Source: Bacteroidota bacterium
GTDB lineage: Bacteria; Bacteroidota; Bacteroidia; Bacteroidales; Tenuifilaceae
Direction of reading: 5' to 3'
DNA: 11,507 nucleotides
Assembly: GCA_023406715.1 (NCBI GenBank)
Contig: JAEXVC010000116.1
Location: 1 to 11,507, forward strand
In this document: in pieces, positions 1-6,245 of the stretch
Layout: each line of letters starts with the position of its first letter
Numbering within the stretch: position 1 is the stretch's first letter
Notes under the pieces: generated by a model
Told to the model about the DNA's origin: nothing
Databases searched by the model: none
Seen by the model: the letters and a program-made list of their open reading frames with translations, nothing else
Position numbers and translations under genes: made by a program

Positions 1-459
1 TTCGGTTAAAGAGTTAAGTTTTTTCTTAATGCTATTGTATTTTGCAATACGAGAATCATTTTCTGTAAGAAATTCCTTACAGGCAGAACTTAGGTATATA
101 TCCTCGTTTATTACTGCTCTAACGCATAGGAGTAATTCGTCCATTGCGTTTTCTTTCAGGACAAAGCCATTATATGCTACATTTTGCGCATCGGCAAAGG
201 TGAAAAAGTTTGTATGTGCTGTTAAGAATATTATTTTGATTGATGGGTATGAAGATTCTATACGTTTTGCAAGTTCAATTCCATTCAGAACGGGCATATC
301 AATATCCAATATAGCAATATGAATGGGGTTTTTATCCAAAATTGTTAAAGCATCAAGTCCGTTGGATGCCTCAAAGAATAGAGCATTTTGGATATCTCCG
401 AGAGCCATTTTAACCCCCGACCGAAAAAGAGGATGGTCGTCGACCACTAAAAAGTTCAT
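1..459 (-). CDS. Response regulator, receiver domain, probably NarL/LuxR type (C-terminus cut by window edge)
   Basis: Reading the minus strand from the ATG at 459 gives 153 codons open to the left edge, starting MNFLVVDDHPLFRSG. The receiver domain is complete: acidic pair D7/D8, phosphoacceptor D52 in LDIDMP, T80 in FLTAH and K102 in VLKEN. The VDDHP...G start and the length of the receiver are typical of NarL/FixJ regulators. The last visible residues, LNSLTE, fit the start of a LuxR-type HTH (usually LTxRE), but the HTH itself is outside the window, so DNA binding is inferred. The start lies 7 nt after the stop of the sensor kinase gene, so the two are almost certainly one operon, with the kinase as phosphodonor. 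The family is usually about 210-220 residues long, so roughly 60 residues are missing. The target genes cannot be read from the sequence. Confidence 0.9.
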   Translation of the reverse strand, partial: MNFLVVDDHPLFRSGVKMALGDIQNALFFEASNGLDALTILDKNPIHIAILDIDMPVLNGIELAKRIESSYPSIKIIFLTAHTNFFTFADAQNVAYNGFVLKENAMDELLLCVRAVINEDIYLSSACKEFLTENDSRIAKYNSIKKKLNSLTE

Positions 460-466
460 TTCCGAT

Positions 467-2662
467 TTATTTTGCAGCAATTTTAAGAATAAATGTTGAA
501 CCTTTTTCTTTTTCGCTCTCAATAATAAATTCAGCATTCATCATTTCGGAAAAACCCTTGCAAATAAGAAGAGCAAGGCCAGCCCCAACCTCGTTCATTG
601 TTCCTTTCTTTCGTACTGCGTTACCCGAGTTTATTCTGTCAATGGTTTCTTTATCCATTCCAACACCGTTGTCAGAAACCATCAGAGTAAAATGGTTGTT
701 TCGTTTAGAAGAGACAGTAATTACTCCTGACTCGTAAGAGTATTTCACGGCATTGCTAATAAGGTTGCGGATAATAAAATCGAGCATAATCCTATCGGTA
801 CCCACCATTATATCATCTGTATCTATATCAACGTGTAACCTCTTTTGTTTTATTTGATAGTCTAAAAGATTGAGGTTTTCAGCTATAAGATTTTTAACAT
901 CAACCAGTTCTTCCTTATAATTAATTCGTTGCTGTTGGAGTTGCGCCCAAGTAATCAAGTTGCGAATAAGATGATTTACCGATTGAGTAGATAAATCCAG
1001 TTCATCTATGTAGCCTTTTAGTTCCTTATTGTTAAAACTATTCGATTCTTGACTAATGTGATGTATAAGAATATTGAGCCTTTCCAGCGGGCTCTTAATA
1101 TCGTGTGCAATAATACCAAACAGTAAATCCTTTGTTTTATTTGCTTCGTAGAGGCTCTGTTGCGAATCGGAAAGCATTGTGTTTACCGCATTAAGTTCCT
1201 CATTGGCTTGTTTGAGCATTTCGTTCTGCTCGTTTATAGTGGTATTTTGTTTTTCGAGTAGTTTTGCCACCCTCTGCTTTTGGATATAGAGTACAACAAT
1301 TATTGATGTAAGAATCAAAAAGGTTATAGAAAGTAGCACTAAGTAACGAATGGTAATGTTGGAGCGCTCCAACTTCAACTCGTTAATTTTTTGGTCGCGT
1401 TTAAGTAGGTCTATTCTCTGGGTTTTCTTTTCTGTTTCGTACTGGGCTTCAACCTGAGCAATTTTTTCAGCCTTTTCGAGATTGTAAATGCTGTCCCTAA
1501 ACGATAGGTGAGAGGCTAGGTAGTTAAAAGCATTCCGGTATTCCCCCGTTTCGGCGTAAACATTGGCAAAACCAAGCATTAGTCGACTAGTAACGTAAAG
1601 ATTATCGGTTTTTTCCATTTCCTTTTCGCCCGCCTTAAGCTCCTTAAGGGCTTGTTGAAGATTTTTTTGCTTAAGGTAAATTCTGCTTAGGTTGATATGC
1701 GCACCTACAATTAAAGAAGGGTTTGCCAATCCCTCAGACATTTCGAGGGCTTTGCGATGATAGTAAAGAGAAGAATCGTAGCGAAGTTTATACTCATAAA
1801 CCAACCCCAAGTTGGTGAAATTCCGCTGCATTTGTAGATTTTCGCCAAGTTTTATGTAGTATTTGTTGGATTGATTTGTGTACCAAATAGAGCTATCGTA
1901 GTTTTGCATTGCTAAGTAAACTGCCCCAATGTTGTTAAGAATTGAGGCCATTTTGCGAAAATCCTTCCGTTGCTCAGATAGTTGGTATGCTTTTCTATAG
2001 TAGTCTAAAGATTTGGAGTAATCGCCTAGATTCTGATAAACCATTCCAATATTACTATACGTTGCCGATTTCCCTTTGTCATTATTTAGTAAATCGTCGT
2101 ATTTAAGGCACTTAAAATAGAATTCCAGCGCTTTATCAAAATTACCTAATCCATTATAGAGGTTTCCCATATTGTTGAGGATATCGGCAATTCCCTCAAA
2201 ATCGTTTAACTCATTTCGGATGGACAGAGATTTGTTGTATGATTCCAGCGAAAGAGAGTCGTGCCCCAGTTGGTAATGAACAACCCCAATGGCATTAAGA
2301 ATTTGAGCAATAAGTTTTCTGTTTTTTAAATTGTTGATAAAACTAATGGTTCGGTAAAGTGAGTCTAGGGCGTCCTTATTATGTCCTAAATATCGTAAAG
2401 CAATACCAATATTTAAGTACGCTTGTGCTTGTTGTTCTAAATCGCCACATTTTTTAGCCTCAATTAAGGCCTTGTTAGCATAGTCGAGGCTTTCCTTTGG
2501 AGAGTAAATAGATATTGAATCGGAAATCTGATTGAAAAGCACGGCTTTTTGAACTCCTTGAGCCTTTTCTGCTTGTTTGAGCAAGGATTTAATCCCGCTT
2601 TGAGAGAAAAGAACTTGAGAGTTGCAAATTAGAAAGAAGACCAGCAGCTGTAGCGCTTTCAT
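467..2662 (-). CDS. TPR-containing transmembrane sensor histidine kinase
   Basis: A 731-residue sensor kinase. Residues 1-21 form a signal peptide (KALQLLVFFLIC core, likely cut before Q21-S22). Residues 35-394 are TPR units, repeating every 40 residues at about 75, 115, 155, 195, 235, 275, 315 and 355, each with an NxxGxxY-like helix A and a Y/F..AL/SL helix B. A charged coiled-coil linker (395-437) leads to one membrane helix (about 439-460) and a second coiled coil (465-510). The cytoplasmic part has a HisKA H-box with H520 in IIAHDIKSPL, then HATPase_c with the N-box (N633/N637 in RNLISNAVKYS), G1 (DNGVGM, 664-669) and G2 (GAGLALLICK, 693-702). All motifs needed for autophosphorylation are present. 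The TPR array should lie in the periplasm and sense a peptide, protein or envelope signal; its ligand is unknown. It leads an operon with the response regulator 7 nt downstream and is divergent from the secreted-protein cluster. The start at 2662 is supported by the signal peptide directly after it. Confidence 0.95.
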   Translation of the reverse strand: MKALQLLVFFLICNSQVLFSQSGIKSLLKQAEKAQGVQKAVLFNQISDSISIYSPKESLDYANKALIEAKKCGDLEQQAQAYLNIGIALRYLGHNKDALDSLYRTISFINNLKNRKLIAQILNAIGVVHYQLGHDSLSLESYNKSLSIRNELNDFEGIADILNNMGNLYNGLGNFDKALEFYFKCLKYDDLLNNDKGKSATYSNIGMVYQNLGDYSKSLDYYRKAYQLSEQRKDFRKMASILNNIGAVYLAMQNYDSSIWYTNQSNKYYIKLGENLQMQRNFTNLGLVYEYKLRYDSSLYYHRKALEMSEGLANPSLIVGAHINLSRIYLKQKNLQQALKELKAGEKEMEKTDNLYVTSRLMLGFANVYAETGEYRNAFNYLASHLSFRDSIYNLEKAEKIAQVEAQYETEKKTQRIDLLKRDQKINELKLERSNITIRYLVLLSITFLILTSIIVVLYIQKQRVAKLLEKQNTTINEQNEMLKQANEELNAVNTMLSDSQQSLYEANKTKDLLFGIIAHDIKSPLERLNILIHHISQESNSFNNKELKGYIDELDLSTQSVNHLIRNLITWAQLQQQRINYKEELVDVKNLIAENLNLLDYQIKQKRLHVDIDTDDIMVGTDRIMLDFIIRNLISNAVKYSYESGVITVSSKRNNHFTLMVSDNGVGMDKETIDRINSGNAVRKKGTMNEVGAGLALLICKGFSEMMNAEFIIESEKEKGSTFILKIAAK

Positions 2663-2737
2663 ACATCAATATATTCGGGCTAAATATAAATAAATTTTTA
2701 TGTATAGAACTCTTAGTTCGATTTAATGATGGTAAAA

Positions 2738-2757
2738 AATAGGGGAATCCCCCTATT
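2738..2757. repeat. Perfect 8-bp inverted repeat in the divergent intergenic region
   Basis: AATAGGGG (2738-2745) and CCCCTATT (2750-2757) are perfect reverse complements separated by AATC. It lies in the 152-nt gap between the divergent kinase and secreted-protein genes. There is no T tract after it on either strand, and it is 57 nt or more from either start, so it does not look like a terminator. It could be an operator for a dimeric regulator, since its right arm overlaps the putative -33 element of the rightward promoter. That role is an inference. Confidence 0.45.
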
Positions 2758-2786
2758 GTGGCTAACGGGTGTTAGGGGTATAATTG
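2755..2786 (+). promoter_or_regulatory. Possible Bacteroidetes-type promoter for the first secreted-protein gene
   Basis: ATTG at 2755-2758 and TATAATTG at 2779-2786 are 20 nt apart. Each is one base off the Bacteroidetes primary-sigma consensus (TTTG at -33, TAnnTTTG at -7). The predicted transcript would start near 2792, giving a leader of about 20-25 nt before the ATG at 2815, which has no clear Shine-Dalgarno sequence. This is a pattern match only, and such near matches occur by chance in AT-rich DNA. Confidence 0.35.
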
Positions 2787-2814
2787 CCTGCTAAAAGAAC
2801 CAAAAATTAAGCCA

Positions 2815-5800
2815 ATGATAAAATTTACCCGATTATTGATTTTATGCGCTCTTTTTCCAATTCATTTTGGACTTTATGCGCAATCTTTTGTGGAAGTTGG
2901 AACAGGAAATGTTGAAACCAATCTTCCGTCTTATACAAGTTGGCGCTACTCCTATAGTTCCACAATTTATTTAAAGGAGGAGATAGGTGGTGCTAAAACA
3001 ATCACCGAAATAGCATTCAACAACAACTTTAACGATTTGGCTGGCCAAGGTTTTGATTACGACCTAAACAACCAAAAAGTGTGGTTTAAACTTGTCCCTG
3101 ATTCACAGGACGCCTGGACCGATATGTCGTACGAGAACCCTGCCAGCAATGGTTACACAATGGTTTGGGAAGGCAACATCCATTACGGAGCCATAGGCTG
3201 GTATAGAATCGTTCTTACTACTCCATTTGTTTACGATGGTACCAGCAATTTAGTAATGCATTGGGAAAATAGAAGTAATGTTGAGAAATCGAATTTTAAA
3301 TTTGCGGCAACCAATACTGGATTAAAGCAAGTTAAAATTCTTGGTGGCGACAATTCTGTTCCAACAGGCTCTGGCTGGGAATACTATCCCAATCAAACCA
3401 AGGCTAATGTTCGTTTTTACTACAATAATGCCAATGAACCTGCCAATCCTGAATTAACAGCCCCTGTTAATGCGGCAATTAAAGTTGATTTAGGTACAAC
3501 CTTAAACTTTACTCTTGGAAACAATACCGAAGTTTATGACCTATACCTTGGAACAGATATAAATTCGATGAGCAAGGTTGTAGATAACCAAACAGTTTCT
3601 GGTGCTGGAAACTACAGTTATCAGCCAAGTCAACTATTGGAATCAAAAAAAATATACTACTGGAAAGTTGTTGCGCGAAACTCTCAAACAACTAAAGAAT
3701 CGAATGTCTACAAGTTTACAACACAGAATATTATTGTAGCATTCCCATATACACAAGATTTCGAAAAATATTGGGTTAGCAATGTCGACCCCGAACATCC
3801 CGATACTCTTTCGTCTGTAATTAACACAAACTATCCCGATTCGTCAGATTGGAAATGGGATAACTACTGGGCTTGTTTAAAGAAATCGGAAAATAATTTT
3901 AATGGACTTTTCTCGGCTTGTGTTAATGCATATAGCCAGGGAACATATAGCTTGGTTACGCCAAGAGTAAACTTGCCCTCAAATATGAGGATATCGTTTT
4001 GGTGGAGAAACTATTATACATATACAACCAAGACTGCCGCCAATGATAGTACTTTCTTCCAAATATCCGTTGATGGTAAAAACAATTGGACAACACTGTT
4101 AAAACTTTGCGGTCCAGCCAATATGCAGAATTACGAGAATGCAATTGTTGACCTTAGTGCATACTCTGGAAACAATGTTTATTTCCGCTGGATGTACCGC
4201 TCGTTTAGCACTAACGAAGCAGAGCCATTTTTAATAGATGATGTTAAAATTGAGAATATTCCTACAAGTGCTATTATCACTCTAAGTGAGCAGAGCATGG
4301 ATTTTGGCAAACTTGTACCTAAAGGAAAAACAAAGAGAAAAATCATTATTTACAATACTGGAACAACAAATTTAACGATAAGTGGAATAACCACTGATGG
4401 TCCTTTTGTCTGTGATTTTAATAAAACAATTGCTCCTAATCAAAAGGATACCGCTACCGTTTATTTTGCACCAACACAGGTAGGCGCATTCAATGGAACT
4501 TTTTCGTTTAACGTTAATGGTGCGCAAGGTAATGCAACAGTAAATTGTACAGCAGAGGCAATCGCCGCATTACCTCAGTTTTTCCAAAACTTTGACGCCG
4601 TTAAGGCCATACCAGAGGGTTGGGTTGCAAACCAATCATCTTTTGCGGGAACAATTGTTTCAAACATTTGGGCAACAAATTCATCTATTGATGTTCTTTC
4701 GGCGCCAAATGCCATTAAAATGAATAGAATTAACTCTAACGACACGCTTGATGCAGTTATTCTTGTAACCCCTGGTGTAACAAATTATGCCGAGAATATT
4801 TTAAGTTTTTACGCTCGTAAAGGAGGCGATACTTATACCCTAGAAATTATTGTTGGAGTAATGAGTGACCCAAAAGACACTTCAACATTTGTTGCTAAAA
4901 AAACCTTTACATTAACCGAAAACTATGAACAGTATCAGGTTCAATTTAAGGCAAACACAAATGAACCATACATTGGATTCAAGTTTGGAGCGTGGACACC
5001 TACAAAGCCGTTTCCATATCCATCGTTAAGACTTGAAGATGTTTCTTGGGAACCAAATACACAGGCCGCACCTCAAGCAGCATTAATTGGCTATCCTGAA
5101 AATGATGTGGATAGTGTAGATATTATGAACGGGTTGAAGTTAGCGTGGTCGGCAGGTTCATCCAATACCGATGGGTTTAAGTTGTTTGTTGGAACAACCG
5201 CTGCTTGCAATGAGTTGCTAAATGGAGTCAGTTTAACACAAACACAAAACAGCTATAATATAGGTGCTGAGGCATTAAGTTTCAATACAACCTACTATTG
5301 GAAAGTTGTTCCGTACAATGAGTTTGGCGATTGTGCAGAACCTGAGTTTTGGAGTTTTAAAACAATGCCAAACCCAACGGTTACTGTATATCCAATGGTT
5401 GAAACATTTGATAATACCCCAAATATTCCAGGAAAGTACGACAAACCACTTGGATGGACATTAGAGGATTCTAACAACGACCGTGCAACATGGGATATGG
5501 TAAATTTCCCTCCTGCAATTCAAGGATTCACCCGAAACGACTCAAAAGGGGCAATTCACGTGCCGTTCCATATCATCAACCCAAAGAATGATTGGTTGTT
5601 TACACCTCCATTAAGCGTGAAGGCCGGTAAAAATTACACCATTGAGTTTTACATTCATACCATGGTAGACTACACTACTGGATTAGTTTACAATGAGAAG
5701 ATATCGGTTTGGTTAGGCAAAAATAGGGTTTCAACCGCAATGACAGATAGTTTAGTTTACGATAACATTAATCAGGCAACAACGTGGAAAAAGGTTCAAG

Positions 5801-6177
5801 CATCGTATACTCCAACAAAGGATACTGTTTATTACTTTGGATTGCATGCAATATCTGCAGCGGATCAGTATGTTCTTATTGTTGATGATGTTACTATAAC
5901 CGAAACAACACCACAATCGGTTACCACCGAAAAGTCAAGTAAAGATTTGCGAGTATATCCTAACCCAGCATCTCAACAATTACAATTTAGAATTGCCGAG
6001 TTTAATGATAGTGAAGTTGCCAAAGTATCCGTTTGGGATATGACCGGCCGAAAACTTTACGAAAGTCAATCTTCTGAGAAAACTATAAATGTAAGTAGTT
6101 TCAGCAATGGATTCTATATTCTGAAAGTTGAAACGTCCAGAAAGATTTACACCCAAACATTTATAGTTAAGCAGTAA
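2815..6177 (+). CDS. Secreted multidomain T9SS cargo protein (Fn3-like, choice-of-anchor J and ASH/HYDIN modules)
   Basis: A 1120-residue exported protein. Signal peptide 1-22 (likely cut in LYA|QS). Residues 24-204 are a beta-rich domain I cannot name. Then come a Fn3-like domain (208-304), choice-of-anchor J/cleaved-adhesin domain 1 (309-481, from FPYTQDFE to FLIDDVKIE), an ASH/HYDIN-like choice-of-anchor D domain (486-583, with MDFGKLVPKGKTKRKI and FAPTQVGAFNGTF), anchor J domain 2 (587-746), a second Fn3-like domain (752-850), anchor J domain 3 (857-1031, ending VLIVDDVTIT), and a T9SS type A sorting domain (1045-1120, LRVYPNPASQQL to FYILKVET). The sorting domain implies export across the outer membrane by T9SS, with removal of the tail and attachment to the surface or release. 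No catalytic motif is visible; anchor J modules occur in gingipain/hemagglutinin adhesin regions, so a binding or adhesin role is likely but not proven. The start is supported by the signal peptide. The gene is followed by a strong hairpin, so it may be its own transcription unit. Confidence 0.93.
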   Translation: MIKFTRLLILCALFPIHFGLYAQSFVEVGTGNVETNLPSYTSWRYSYSSTIYLKEEIGGAKTITEIAFNNNFNDLAGQGFDYDLNNQKVWFKLVPDSQDAWTDMSYENPASNGYTMVWEGNIHYGAIGWYRIVLTTPFVYDGTSNLVMHWENRSNVEKSNFKFAATNTGLKQVKILGGDNSVPTGSGWEYYPNQTKANVRFYYNNANEPANPELTAPVNAAIKVDLGTTLNFTLGNNTEVYDLYLGTDINSMSKVVDNQTVSGAGNYSYQPSQLLESKKIYYWKVVARNSQTTKESNVYKFTTQNIIVAFPYTQDFEKYWVSNVDPEHPDTLSSVINTNYPDSSDWKWDNYWACLKKSENNFNGLFSACVNAYSQGTYSLVTPRVNLPSNMRISFWWRNYYTYTTKTAANDSTFFQISVDGKNNWTTLLKLCGPANMQNYENAIVDLSAYSGNNVYFRWMYRSFSTNEAEPFLIDDVKIENIPTSAIITLSEQSMDFGKLVPKGKTKRKIIIYNTGTTNLTISGITTDGPFVCDFNKTIAPNQKDTATVYFAPTQVGAFNGTFSFNVNGAQGNATVNCTAEAIAALPQFFQNFDAVKAIPEGWVANQSSFAGTIVSNIWATNSSIDVLSAPNAIKMNRINSNDTLDAVILVTPGVTNYAENILSFYARKGGDTYTLEIIVGVMSDPKDTSTFVAKKTFTLTENYEQYQVQFKANTNEPYIGFKFGAWTPTKPFPYPSLRLEDVSWEPNTQAAPQAALIGYPENDVDSVDIMNGLKLAWSAGSSNTDGFKLFVGTTAACNELLNGVSLTQTQNSYNIGAEALSFNTTYYWKVVPYNEFGDCAEPEFWSFKTMPNPTVTVYPMVETFDNTPNIPGKYDKPLGWTLEDSNNDRATWDMVNFPPAIQGFTRNDSKGAIHVPFHIINPKNDWLFTPPLSVKAGKNYTIEFYIHTMVDYTTGLVYNEKISVWLGKNRVSTAMTDSLVYDNINQATTWKKVQASYTPTKDTVYYFGLHAISAADQYVLIVDDVTITETTPQSVTTEKSSKDLRVYPNPASQQLQFRIAEFNDSEVAKVSVWDMTGRKLYESQSSEKTINVSSFSNGFYILKVETSRKIYTQTFIVKQ

Positions 6178-6186
6178 TGCTAACCC

Positions 6187-6229
6187 ACATAGAGGAAGTA
6201 TGCAGCACTTCCTCTATGTTTTACTATTT
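6187..6229 (+). terminator. Strong intrinsic-terminator-like hairpin after the first secreted-protein gene
   Basis: ACATAGAGGAAGT (6187-6199) and ACTTCCTCTATGT (6207-6219) form a perfect 13-bp stem with a 7-nt loop (ATGCAGC). The stem is followed by a T-rich run, TTTTACTATTT, at 6219-6229. The hairpin starts 9 nt after the TAA stop at 6175-6177 and ends before the preferred ATG of the next gene at 6246. Size, position and tail fit a Rho-independent terminator, though the tail is broken by AC and A and the stem is not very GC-rich. TAnnnTTTG at 6222-6230 loosely resembles a -7 box for the next gene but its spacing is wrong, so the downstream promoter is unknown. Confidence 0.75.
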
Positions 6230-6245
6230 GCATAAATCAACAACA

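Noticed and set aside
29..322. 97-codon plus-strand open frame
   Set aside because: Lies opposite the response regulator, whose receiver motifs (VDDHP, LDIDMP, LTAH, LKE) are unmistakable; the product has no recognisable features.
2681..2688. Minus-strand TATATTTA as a -7 box for the kinase gene
   Set aside because: One mismatch to TAnnTTTG, but no matching -33 element at suitable distance, and the region is very AT-rich, so a chance match is likely.
3509..3691. 60-codon minus-strand open frame
   Set aside because: Antisense to the Fn3-like and following region of the first secreted protein; no start context or family features.
3956..4144. 62-codon minus-strand open frame
   Set aside because: Antisense to the first anchor J domain; chance open frame.
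5295..5477. 60-codon minus-strand open frame
   Set aside because: Antisense to the second Fn3-like and third anchor J domains; chance open frame.
6177..6245. Translational coupling (TAATG overlap) between the two secreted-protein genes
   Set aside because: The ATG overlapping the stop leads into a terminator hairpin and a non-signal extension; the signal peptide supports the ATG at 6246.
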